Source: Gammaproteobacteria bacterium
GTDB lineage: Bacteria; Pseudomonadota; Gammaproteobacteria; Pseudomonadales; Azotimanducaceae
Assembly: GCA_026707045.1 (NCBI GenBank)
Contig: JAPOXO010000088.1
Location: 17,729-81,728 of the forward strand
Length of the DNA: 64,000 nt
Reading direction: 5' to 3'
A program made the position numbers and the translations under genes. Within the stretch, counting starts at the first letter, position 1. Each line of letters starts with the position of its first letter. Shown piece after piece: positions 35,530 to 44,154 of the stretch. The notes beneath the pieces are model-generated. The model saw only the letters and a program-made list of their open reading frames with translations, ran no database searches and was not told the origin of the DNA.

Positions 35530-36564
35530 ATGGACTCTTTAGATGCTGACCACCGACTTCTGCTTGTCACCGCCGATGACCGGACAGGAGCCTTAGAAAT
35601 CGGGGGAGTATTGGCATCCACGAGCCGATCTGTCGCGGTGGGTCCGAACGCAGACGATCCGATTCAATGTGTCGTGGATATTGAGTCTCGTCACTCGGCA
35701 ACGTCAATCGCTTACACAAGAATGATTGATGTGCACCAGCGTGGAGCGAAATTTCATTGCCACAAAATGGATTCTGGACTAAGGGGAAACTGGCCCCATG
35801 AAGTCAAAGCTCTAGTCGACTTAGGATACAAGGTAGCTGTCGTACCCAGCTATCCCGATGCGGGAAGAAGATGCGACAAGGGTATTGTTTACATCGACGA
35901 TGTTCCCTTGCTTGACTCTCCATTTGGAAACGATCCGTTTTCTGCTCCGTGTAGTAGCAGTCCCGTTAAAGTGCTCGAATCTAGAGGATGCATGTGCAAA
36001 CAAATCGTAGTCTGGGATGCAAATACAAACAGGGAACTAAAAGATTCGGTGAAACGTTGCCTTCGAGAAGATCGCGTTCTTGTTGGTCCAACCGGTGCGA
36101 TTGAAGTATTCGCTAGGGAAATCTATCCGACCACAGAACCTGCTTGCATTAGACTTCACAAGCCAATACTGATCGCGTGCGGTAGCCTAAATGAGACCAG
36201 TCGTCGCCAGCTGGATCTTCTCGATGTTCCTGAACTTGAATGGGGCGCGCCTGCAGAATCCTACGGTCCCGTGGGCACGATTTCTACGCCGATGGTTTCA
36301 AATACGGTTTCGACTTCAGCGGCGGCTGAAATGGCGACTGCATTCACTGCTGCGATAACCCGGTTTGAACGCGTCACTAATACTTTGGTAATCATTGGTG
36401 GTGACACAGTTGCTTCATATTTAGGAGATGGAACAGTGAATGTTATTGGAACAGCCGACACAGGTATTCCAGTGACTCAGCTGGAATCGAGGTTGTTAGT
36501 AACGAAAGGAGGCGGTATCGGAAAACCCGATACGCTCAAAAAGCTAGTTCAAATGAGCAAGTGA
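35530..36564 (+). CDS. four-carbon acid sugar kinase family protein (OtnK-like)
   Basis: 344 residues from ATG at 35530, preferred over a GTG 42 bases earlier because TAGGAAA lies just before it and the conserved N-terminus LLLVTADDRTGALEIGG follows. The family phosphorylates threonate, erythronate or similar acids with ATP. The KMDSGLRGNWPHEV stretch and the C-terminal nucleotide-binding part (VIIGGDTVASYLG, VTKGGGIGKPDTL) are typical. It is shorter than most members (about 420), mainly in the middle. Substrate unknown. The usual partner (PdxA2 or aldolase) is not adjacent; an HpcH/HpaI aldolase lies 3 kb away. It converges with the next gene, stops 3 bases apart. Confidence 0.8.
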   Translation: MDSLDADHRLLLVTADDRTGALEIGGVLASTSRSVAVGPNADDPIQCVVDIESRHSATSIAYTRMIDVHQRGAKFHCHKMDSGLRGNWPHEVKALVDLGYKVAVVPSYPDAGRRCDKGIVYIDDVPLLDSPFGNDPFSAPCSSSPVKVLESRGCMCKQIVVWDANTNRELKDSVKRCLREDRVLVGPTGAIEVFAREIYPTTEPACIRLHKPILIACGSLNETSRRQLDLLDVPELEWGAPAESYGPVGTISTPMVSNTVSTSAAAEMATAFTAAITRFERVTNTLVIIGGDTVASYLGDGTVNVIGTADTGIPVTQLESRLLVTKGGGIGKPDTLKKLVQMSK

Positions 36565-36567
36565 GAA

Positions 36568-37539
36568 TTAGGCTTGAGACTCTGCCGACATTGGCGGAAC
36601 GTAGTTCTCGATTGGACCGCTCCACCAGTCGCAGTGCCGCCCGTCTAGATAGGTATCGCTAACTTGTGCAATGAAGCGCTTGACTCTTTCCTCTTTATCA
36701 CTTTCTACATTGTAGATTGCCTGCATTCTCACCTCAATGCTTGACCGCATTGGGGCATCCGGATCGGATGTCGGGTCCACAACCGCTTGGTGAAAAACCG
36801 TACGCAGATTTAGCTCCTCCTGCCTCGTGTCGTATTGACGGAATACAAGCACTTCATCGGGAGTAATTTCAGGAAAGTAGTACCAACGCTGCTGAGGTGA
36901 GTGAATGAGACGCTGATCCACAACCTTCATATATTGCTGGATGTTGGCCGTGCTCGTGCCGTCTCCAAACACTATGTCGCTAGGCTGCACGCTTCGCATA
37001 TCGCAGACAGCCAGGGGCATCATGAGCACCGGGTTTTCACGATCGGTACTACGCCAGATGTTTAAACTCTCGAAGTGCCGTTGATCTGGAACAATTCGAT
37101 CAAAGTGACGTTCGATGGCGGCACACATATCGGAATGAATACCCATGCCATATGCACCGCCGCTTCCGTTGGGAGTAGGTTTCGCGCCTCGTGGTCCTTT
37201 TTGACCTCCAAAGCCGTTGCGATACTCATGCATCCCACCTCGCACTTCGACACATCCACGAACATGCTTGATGAGCTCGCGACATTCTCCATAGAACGTG
37301 GTCTTGACTACGTCATTATCGAGTAAATCCACGTCTGTTGGCCATTGAACAAGCTGAAAACCATGGCTATCTACTGTAGGGGCGGGGCTTAGCAATCTGG
37401 CGTTGTGTACTTCGATCTCGTGTGACTGACCTAGCGTCTTCAAGTCTTCTTTATTGAACGCCGAGTAATGGTTGGGAACCCTGAATCCTCGGTGACGACT
37501 ATGTGCGAAGTTTGCCCTTGTTGAAATGTTCGTAGTCAT
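36568..37539 (-). CDS. CmcJ/NvfI-like non-haem iron oxygenase, first copy
   Basis: 323 residues, cytoplasmic. The pattern VHNARLL, FQLVQWPT, NIWRSTDRENPV, LAVCDMRSVQPSD, RWYYFPEITPDEVLVFRQYD and SIEVRMQ matches a family best known from fungal secondary metabolism (AsaB/CmcJ/NvfI), members of which are Fe(II)/2-oxoglutarate oxygenases. Likely metal ligands are H135/D137 in GIHSDM and H250 in VFHQA; R271 in SIEVR is a candidate for 2-oxoglutarate. A paralogue lies at 54294. Substrate unknown; no other biosynthetic cluster gene is adjacent. The family call rests on motif recall. Confidence 0.75.
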   Translation of the reverse strand: MTTNISTRANFAHSRHRGFRVPNHYSAFNKEDLKTLGQSHEIEVHNARLLSPAPTVDSHGFQLVQWPTDVDLLDNDVVKTTFYGECRELIKHVRGCVEVRGGMHEYRNGFGGQKGPRGAKPTPNGSGGAYGMGIHSDMCAAIERHFDRIVPDQRHFESLNIWRSTDRENPVLMMPLAVCDMRSVQPSDIVFGDGTSTANIQQYMKVVDQRLIHSPQQRWYYFPEITPDEVLVFRQYDTRQEELNLRTVFHQAVVDPTSDPDAPMRSSIEVRMQAIYNVESDKEERVKRFIAQVSDTYLDGRHCDWWSGPIENYVPPMSAESQA

Positions 37540-37616
37540 CGACTTGGTAGAGATTGGAAACTTACGGGAATGTTCTCACATATGCCCAGTGAACTATGGA
37601 ACAAGCGAGATGTAGA

Positions 37617-39533
37617 TTAGAGTGAGAGTCCCGATGTGCAGGGCTCACAGAAAGCATACACACGTCGCGGTTCAAACTGCGGTAAGACTTCATCTACGAT
37701 GCGGTGAGACTCGTTAAGCAATTGCCGAAGTCGCGGGCTTGAAATCGGAGCTTCCCATCCTGTTGCCGACAAGAATCTGCTGAACAGAGTTTCTTTAGCA
37801 TCTTTGTACTCGCGTACCCTCCAACTCGCTAGACCCGAGATTTCGGCCGCTCTTTCAAATGCAGCGTCCATCCCTCCAACTTGATCGATCAGATTTCTCT
37901 CGAGCGCTTGGTCGCCTGTCCAGATTCGACCACCAGCTATGGCTTCAACATCGGCAACTTCCATGTTTCTACCTTCGCTCACAATGTTGAGGAATCGTCG
38001 ATATGAACTGTTCACCATTGCCTGCATTAGCTTTGAGTCGCTCTCTGACACTCCCGCTATGGGATCAAGTCTTCTGGCCTTTTCTGATGAGTACACACCG
38101 TCGGTATGTACTCCAACTTCAGCAAGTGCCTTGTCAACGGTTGGAATCATCGCAAAAACGCCGATTGAACCGGTAATAGTTGAGCTTGAAGCGAGAATCT
38201 CGTCGGCCTCCGCAGCGATCCAGTAGCCACCCGACGCAGCCGTACCTGACATGGAGGCAACAATGGGAGTTCCCTTAGCGCTCAACCTCCGCAATGCCAG
38301 CCTAATTTGTTCTGACGCAAATACAGAGCCTCCCGGAGAGTCAATTCTTAAAACCAACGCATCGACTCCTGATCGTCCCGCAGCATCGATGTGTTTCACA
38401 ATCGAAGAATTTCCTCCCATATCTGCCCCTTCAACGAATGGAAGATCGAAGATTGCACCTTGAACCTTTACTAAACCGATGGTTCCAGACCGTCCTCCGT
38501 TTGCTTCGTCTCTGCTGGTTCTGGTCACAACTCCGGAACTGAAGGGCATCGCCTCTAGGTAGTCCTCAATACTGATTCTGGGTGGTTTGCTACGAGAGCT
38601 TTCGAGATCGTCCAAGACACTCTGCTTGTATTGCTCCGACCCCAGCAATTCGTCTACAAATCCTTGATTCAACGCAATGGATGCAAAGTCTTCGTTCGTA
38701 GCTTCAACCAAACTTGGCATGTCATTTGCGTAAGTCCGAACTTGATTCAGTTCAAGTTCGCGGTTTTCTCCGATCTTTGTTAGATACGCCCCCCACAATT
38801 GGCCAATAATGGGTTCGTACGATGCCTTGACTTCAGGAGACATGGAATCTCTTGTGAAAGGTTCAACCGCGCTCTTAAAGTCTCCGGCTCGCCAGATATG
38901 AACGTTTACTCGAAGCTTTTCTAGCAGTCCGTAAAAGTACTGGTTCTCAAACGCAAATCCACTGAACAACAGGTCACCTAAAGGATGCATTGCAATCCGA
39001 TCCGCATAGCTGGCGAGAAAGTACTGTGATTGAGTAAACAAATTCGAGTAAGACACAACTGCCTTGCCAGATTTTTTGAACTCGTCGATTGCTTCGCCAA
39101 TGATTTCAAGATGAACTAGATTTGCGCCAAGCAACTGATGAGGCCTAATTTCGAGCATTGCTATGCGGTCATCAGTCGCTGCGTGTCTCAGAACTTTCAC
39201 GACATCGTTGATATTGGTTTCACCTACACCGTATCCCGATAAGAGCAGGTCCATGACAGGATCCGTAGAGCTTGATTTTTCGACTAATGACTGCTTAGGT
39301 TCAAATACCAGGACTGACCCTTCTTGCACTTCAGGTGCAGGATCGCCGCTCGAGATTGCCACGATGAAGATGAACAGCAACAAGATGATCAATATGTTTG
39401 CGATCGAAACTCTAATGAATCGAAACGTTGCGGAAATGGCGCGAAGCACTTGACGAAGAACTTTTGTGCGGTCGCGTCGCTCTCTTGGTTTTGCCTCTAC
39501 AGCAATGTTTTCTTCTGGGGGTGTTTCAGTCAT
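37617..39533 (-). CDS. sppA: signal peptide peptidase SppA (67-kDa type)
   Basis: 638 residues with one N-terminal membrane span (about 44-61). This protease digests cleaved signal peptides in the inner membrane, facing the periplasm. It is the double-domain type: the catalytic lysine K220 lies in GDFKSAVEPFTRD in the N-terminal half and the nucleophile S434 in AASGGYW in the C-terminal half, the Ser/Lys dyad of E. coli SppA. Size and spacing match. The start overlaps by 8 bases the stop of the NHL gene upstream (ATGACTGA), so the two are translationally coupled. Confidence 0.93.
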   Translation of the reverse strand: MTETPPEENIAVEAKPRERRDRTKVLRQVLRAISATFRFIRVSIANILIILLLFIFIVAISSGDPAPEVQEGSVLVFEPKQSLVEKSSSTDPVMDLLLSGYGVGETNINDVVKVLRHAATDDRIAMLEIRPHQLLGANLVHLEIIGEAIDEFKKSGKAVVSYSNLFTQSQYFLASYADRIAMHPLGDLLFSGFAFENQYFYGLLEKLRVNVHIWRAGDFKSAVEPFTRDSMSPEVKASYEPIIGQLWGAYLTKIGENRELELNQVRTYANDMPSLVEATNEDFASIALNQGFVDELLGSEQYKQSVLDDLESSRSKPPRISIEDYLEAMPFSSGVVTRTSRDEANGGRSGTIGLVKVQGAIFDLPFVEGADMGGNSSIVKHIDAAGRSGVDALVLRIDSPGGSVFASEQIRLALRRLSAKGTPIVASMSGTAASGGYWIAAEADEILASSSTITGSIGVFAMIPTVDKALAEVGVHTDGVYSSEKARRLDPIAGVSESDSKLMQAMVNSSYRRFLNIVSEGRNMEVADVEAIAGGRIWTGDQALERNLIDQVGGMDAAFERAAEISGLASWRVREYKDAKETLFSRFLSATGWEAPISSPRLRQLLNESHRIVDEVLPQFEPRRVYAFCEPCTSGLSL

Positions 39534-40497
39534 GTTCTATTCGCTTGAATTTTTGTAGGGAGTGGCAGTCGAGCGGAACAAGTCCTCGATATGCTCCGCC
39601 GCTGTATACAACTTCGGCGACATATAGATCTCCTATTGAGTCCGCCCAAATTCCATGGGGCGCAAAGAAGTTTCCTGGCCGGACAGGATCAGATCCACCG
39701 AATCGATGAACAACATTGCCTTCAAGATCCATTATCGATACTCGAGCATGTGGAGTATGCGGAAGAATTTCAACATCGGGACTTCGTCCGGCGATTTGCC
39801 CCAATTCCGCTACGAAAACCATTCCAAGTGAATCGATGTATATATCATCTGGACGAATGACATTATTCCATTCGGTCAAGTACTCGCCGGAAGGGGAGAA
39901 TACTTGGATTCGTGAATTCTCGCGGTCTGCAACAAGCACCCGGTCGTCCGAGTCCAAAGCAATTGCGTGGGGCAATCGAAATTCACCGGGGCCGCGTCCT
40001 GGTTCTCCCCACGAGAACTCATAGCCCAGATCTTCCGAAAACTTGTGCACGCGAGCGTTGCCGTATCCGTCGGCTACGTACAGTTCATTTTTGCTCGACA
40101 AGCATGCGTTAGTGACTCGATTGAACGGACCACCACCGAATCGAACGGGAGACTTGCCAGGCTCAAATCCGGTATCGGCGGGGCCATCTACTTCTCCTAG
40201 GGTGCAGCGAAGCGTCCCTCGCGTGTCAAAGATGCGGATGGTGTGATCGAAGTTGTCCGCAAGATAGATCGTGTCATCTGGTCCGATAAAGATTCCATGG
40301 GGATTTTTGAAAACTCCTTCTCCCCATGCGTCGAGAAAGTTGCCGTCGCTGTCAAAGACGATCATTGGATGTTCGCCTCGATTGAAAGCATAGACTCGAT
40401 CCTTGGAATCGGTGGCGACACCAGCAACCTCCACAAATTTCCAATCTTCTGGAAGTTTTTCCCAGTTTTGGATGACTTCGAATGCGATCTGTGACAT
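39526..40497 (-). CDS. NHL-repeat six-bladed propeller protein, full-length copy
   Basis: 323 residues forming NHL repeats (NPHGIFIGPDDTIYLADNFDHTI, LPHAIALDSDDRVLVADRENSRIQVF written in parts here). It resembles peptidyl-hydroxyglycine amidating-lyase-like propellers; GPDD and GWGE-type blade joints recur about every 45-50 residues. No signal peptide is evident. Its 5' part and upstream region (39616-40497 and beyond) are duplicated exactly at 47888-48769. Its own 3' end overlaps sppA by 8 bases. Function unknown; propellers of this kind bind or cleave small ligands or act as scaffolds. Confidence 0.85.
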   Translation of the reverse strand: MSQIAFEVIQNWEKLPEDWKFVEVAGVATDSKDRVYAFNRGEHPMIVFDSDGNFLDAWGEGVFKNPHGIFIGPDDTIYLADNFDHTIRIFDTRGTLRCTLGEVDGPADTGFEPGKSPVRFGGGPFNRVTNACLSSKNELYVADGYGNARVHKFSEDLGYEFSWGEPGRGPGEFRLPHAIALDSDDRVLVADRENSRIQVFSPSGEYLTEWNNVIRPDDIYIDSLGMVFVAELGQIAGRSPDVEILPHTPHARVSIMDLEGNVVHRFGGSDPVRPGNFFAPHGIWADSIGDLYVAEVVYSGGAYRGLVPLDCHSLQKFKRIEHD

Positions 40498-40899
40498 TTG
40501 TCAACCACTCAAGACCGAATGGTTCGTATGAGGCACATAGTCTAATACGAATGCAATTCTCGCTACCCGAAGGTCAATACCGGATCTCTGTGCAAAATAG
40601 GTCGAATTGAACGTCATGAGCATCCTCCATCGGGTACACACTACGGAGATGATTAGTCGACCCAAATGAGTGAATTGACAGCAAGTAGTTTCAAGAGATA
40701 TTAGGTTATCGAAATAACTATTTGAAATGAAAAGACAAAATGCTCAATCTTCCCTTTGGTCCTGGTACGACATGTGCGACGCGTTAGGACTGCCCCAAAA
40801 TGATGGTCCGAATGTAGGTGGGATTAGTTTCGACTCTCGTCAAATTCAGTCCGGAGACCTCTTCGTCGCCCTCCCGGGAGATCCTGGTCCACGATTTAA
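39616..40899. repeat. 1284-bp exact duplicate block, left copy
   Basis: The sequence appears identical, base for base, to 47888-49171 (constant offset 8272). It covers most of the NHL gene (its first 294 codons), the whole divergent promoter region and the first 57 codons of murF. Identity ends abruptly on both sides: position 39615 differs from 47887, and 40900 from 49172. Confidence 0.93.
40675..40704 (+). promoter_or_regulatory. possible sigma-70 promoter of murF (first copy)
   Basis: A perfect -35 hexamer TTGACA (40675-40680) is followed after 18 bases by TATTAG (40699-40704), 22 bases before the murF ATG. The -10 is imperfect. Lack of a clear ribosome site before murF agrees with a short or weak leader. 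The same site is present in the second copy. Confidence 0.4.
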
Positions 40900-42112
40900 A
40901 GTTGCTCAACGAACAGATCGTGATGGACACGACTTCGTTGAAGATGCAATTCAACGTGGCGCTGTCGGAGCACTAGTGCACAAACCGGTCGACGGGAATT
41001 GTCCTACGCTTCAAGTTGAAGATACGATTGACGGACTTTGGAATCTTGCAAGATATCGAAGAAGACAATTGACGTGCCCGGTTGTTGCGGTTACTGGAAG
41101 TAGTGGAAAGACCACACTAAAGTCGTTTCTTGCGCAAGCGTTGCCTGCATTCTCGACCAAGGGCAGCTTCAACAACTATATCGGGTTACCAGTGAGTATG
41201 GCTATCACTCCACTCGATGCGAAGGCCGTGGTTTATGAAATAGGAACAAATCATGAAGGCGAGATCGCGGCCTTGTCTCAGCTTGCTATGCCAGATATCG
41301 CAGTGGTGCTTAACGTTCTCCCAGTTCATATTGGATTCTTTCCAGGCATGGATGCGTTAACCGTAGAAAAATTCTCGATTTATCAAGGTCTAACCAATAA
41401 CGGAATACTTGTTTGTTCCCAAACGCTTTCCGCAAATCAACACGTTCCAAAGAGAATCCGAATAGAAACGTTTGGGTTTGATCAGTCTGCGACAGTACAA
41501 GTGAAGCACATCTCAAATTCAACCTATTCGTTTACATACGACGAGAATCAGGTGGAAGTACGGGTTCCCGGGGGAGGAAAACACCGCGCTGAAACAATGG
41601 CGGCCACCGCTACCGTGCTTCGAGCACTGAACTATCCTCTCTCGAACCTGAGCAATGTTTCGGACTCATTGCCCACGGGACGAGGAAACATTCATGATGT
41701 CAACGGCGCGAAAATCATTGATGAAAGCTATAACGCCAATCCGGCCAGCATGGAAGCGGCTCTTCAAAGTTTGCTGGATATGCCAGCAGCTGGACGGCGG
41801 ATCGCGGTGCTTGGACAAATGAACGAACTCGGAGACGAAGGAGTTAAGTACCATACCGCACTAGCTAAACTAGCAAGTCGCGCGGACATTGTGTTCTGCG
41901 TTGGGGAATTGATGGAGCATCTTTACCACAATCTTGGTCACGGACGACAAAAGTTTTTCTTTGAAAACGTTGACCAAGATCTATTGACCAGTCTGACCGA
42001 CTTGGTACAAGCTGGAGATACAGTACTTGTGAAGGGTTCTCACAGTTTTTTTTGGGAAGTGAATTTCATACAGCACTTTGTTGAGGCCCTCAAGCGCAAT
42101 GATTGCAATTAA
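40727..42112 (+). CDS. murF: MurF-like UDP-MurNAc-tripeptide:D-Ala-D-Ala ligase, first copy
   Basis: 461 residues, usual for MurF, which adds D-Ala-D-Ala to the peptidoglycan precursor using ATP in the cytoplasm. The N-terminal domain (GISFDSRQIQSGDLFVALPG), the P-loop GSSGKTTLKSF, the EIGTNHEGEIA stretch, VVLNVLPVHIGF and the C-terminal DESYNANPASMEAAL followed by VLGQMNELGD are family features. The usual dcw cluster neighbours are absent. A second copy at 48999 shares the first 57 codons exactly and then diverges. Whether both act in cell-wall synthesis is open. Confidence 0.87.
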   Translation: MKRQNAQSSLWSWYDMCDALGLPQNDGPNVGGISFDSRQIQSGDLFVALPGDPGPRFKVAQRTDRDGHDFVEDAIQRGAVGALVHKPVDGNCPTLQVEDTIDGLWNLARYRRRQLTCPVVAVTGSSGKTTLKSFLAQALPAFSTKGSFNNYIGLPVSMAITPLDAKAVVYEIGTNHEGEIAALSQLAMPDIAVVLNVLPVHIGFFPGMDALTVEKFSIYQGLTNNGILVCSQTLSANQHVPKRIRIETFGFDQSATVQVKHISNSTYSFTYDENQVEVRVPGGGKHRAETMAATATVLRALNYPLSNLSNVSDSLPTGRGNIHDVNGAKIIDESYNANPASMEAALQSLLDMPAAGRRIAVLGQMNELGDEGVKYHTALAKLASRADIVFCVGELMEHLYHNLGHGRQKFFFENVDQDLLTSLTDLVQAGDTVLVKGSHSFFWEVNFIQHFVEALKRNDCN

Positions 42113-42262
42113 GAGTGAGAATTTGAATGGGTAAGTCGGAATTCCCCTTCAGTAAATGTGCCTCCATACTCTTGGACCTACAAAACCCTTGGCTGGACGT
42201 TCAATCTCTCGAATTCAAACCTTTTTAGAGTATTAAATTGCTTGCCGTTACAAGCATTCGTG

Positions 42263-44080
42263 TCACTCGATGGTATTTTCTTTAGATGATGCCAATAAGA
42301 AAGATCGCACGTGTGTGAGCTGCTCGTTGGTCAGAAGAAAAGGGGATTGTTCACTGGCTAGGAGAATTTTTTCTGCTACTTTCTCCTGTATGTGCTTTGA
42401 GGGTAGCTCCGCAATGCTGTTCACGAGGTCCGCGATGTTTGTAGAAAGCCATGTACCAGTGATATTGCTGAAGTAATCTGCTTGTTCCTCGCTGGGGAGC
42501 CGTTTTGATAGCTCGATTGCTTCTTTGGTTCTATCGGACTGAATGAGGCGTACTCCAATTCGTACGCATGACAACGAAAGTGCCGACTCTCTAACGTGTT
42601 CAAGCAGGTCTATTGCGGTGTCCAACTGTCCTGATGAAGCCAGTGAACCAATGACCTCAGTTTCAAGCCCAGTCATGCCGTGAAATGCATGAGGTTGTTC
42701 AGAACGGGCGATCGACATCGCTTTATCGGGATCAACTAAGGCGTAGTTCGACAAGATTCGTTGCATCATGCGTGCACGTTTCTCACTTCCTTCAACAGCG
42801 TTTGCATTTACCCAGCTGAGAGCTTCATTAGGATTTTTCTCTGCCCATTCGCGGACAAGAAGGTATTCAGTCGAATCCTCGATGTAACCTAAGATTGGCC
42901 TAAGCCGAGCAATCTCGTTAGTCGCTAGTTGTGGAGATGTCTGAACGATCTTCCTTATCGCATAAAGAACAGAGTCTTGGCGTAGATGTTCTGGCAGTTG
43001 TTGAATATTACTCAATAGTTCTTGAGGATTCTCTTCAGCCCACAATTGCACGATCCGGGATTGGGTCCGCTCACGTATGGAATTCTTTGCAATACGCCAC
43101 GAAACTTCTAAAGCTCCATGCAAATCGCTTCGGGGCCATACCATGATCAACCGAGGAAAAAAGAGGCTTTGGCGTTCTGGAGACATATTCAGCGCAAATT
43201 CAGCAATACGATACTCATCGAAACTGATAGTTGAAGCTAGGATCCTGTCAAAAAGTGCATAGTTGCTCTCAAGAATGTCGTCAATTAGCCTGTTTAGTAC
43301 TATGAAGTCCCCAGACTGTAGGCTTGCGTAGACGATTTGGACTAACAGATCCTCCTGTTCTTCATTCAGAATGTCATCTTGAATGACGCAATTCCATGCG
43401 GCTTTAGGGTCTTCCAGGAGCTGAATTGCTCTGACATCGCTTCTCTCGTGCCTCAAGAAGGACTCGATGCCTAATTGAACAACTAGCGACTGGATATCAT
43501 TACTTGACAGAACGTCCGGATTTTTGAATACGCTTCGGAGGGCTGCCGATCTCTTTGGTTCGTCCAAGCCATGAGCAGCTTGCAGTGCTCCCTTTAAATC
43601 GAAGGCCGACCACTCATCAAATACAATGTTGAGTAATGTCTTCCACCGATGACGGTGAAAACTCCATACAAATTCCAAGGCTGTTGTTGGATTCCGTTGT
43701 GCCAGCTTTGCCAACACCAACTCCTGCACAACATTGATTTGAACGTTTGATTCAGATTTCTGGCATTGATCGAGCAGTGCAATCAACTGTACATCACCGA
43801 GATTGTCAATTAGGGAAAATTGACTTTGAGACCCCGAAAACAATTTGGAATCGCGGAAGAAGCCTAGGCAGCTCTCAATTGGTCGTGAGAAACTCTCTAC
43901 ATTAGATTGGTGCTGAGGTCGTATAGTCGTTGAAGCATAGGATTCCATTTCGGTTGTACGCTCCAGTACACCAGAGGCAATTTCGGCTACAAAATAGCCA
44001 AGAAGCAATCCGACAAAAACTGCGCAAACTAACAGAATACGGCTTCTTCTTCGCCGAAGAAACTCACTCACACGAATCAT
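42263..44080 (-). CDS. membrane-anchored alpha-solenoid protein, copy A
   Basis: 605 residues. A basic start (MIRVSEFLRRRRSR) precedes one membrane span (about 15-37), so the bulk probably faces the periplasm. The remainder is a string of helical repeats of about 35 residues with the theme W-x2-x-NP-x2-AL-x-W (WAEKNPNEALSWV, LVDPDKAMSIA), like HEAT or TPR solenoids. It is a paralogue of the next gene upstream. No catalytic motif. It lies between the two NHL-murF blocks and converges with the first murF. Unknown function; protein-protein scaffolding is a reasonable guess. Confidence 0.72.
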   Translation of the reverse strand: MIRVSEFLRRRRSRILLVCAVFVGLLLGYFVAEIASGVLERTTEMESYASTTIRPQHQSNVESFSRPIESCLGFFRDSKLFSGSQSQFSLIDNLGDVQLIALLDQCQKSESNVQINVVQELVLAKLAQRNPTTALEFVWSFHRHRWKTLLNIVFDEWSAFDLKGALQAAHGLDEPKRSAALRSVFKNPDVLSSNDIQSLVVQLGIESFLRHERSDVRAIQLLEDPKAAWNCVIQDDILNEEQEDLLVQIVYASLQSGDFIVLNRLIDDILESNYALFDRILASTISFDEYRIAEFALNMSPERQSLFFPRLIMVWPRSDLHGALEVSWRIAKNSIRERTQSRIVQLWAEENPQELLSNIQQLPEHLRQDSVLYAIRKIVQTSPQLATNEIARLRPILGYIEDSTEYLLVREWAEKNPNEALSWVNANAVEGSEKRARMMQRILSNYALVDPDKAMSIARSEQPHAFHGMTGLETEVIGSLASSGQLDTAIDLLEHVRESALSLSCVRIGVRLIQSDRTKEAIELSKRLPSEEQADYFSNITGTWLSTNIADLVNSIAELPSKHIQEKVAEKILLASEQSPFLLTNEQLTHVRSFLLASSKENTIE

Positions 44081-44154
44081 GCCAATTCCGAACGCTAAGA
44101 TCCGACGATATACAACAGTGCCAATTAGTCAGACTGATGCTCTTAATGACCAAA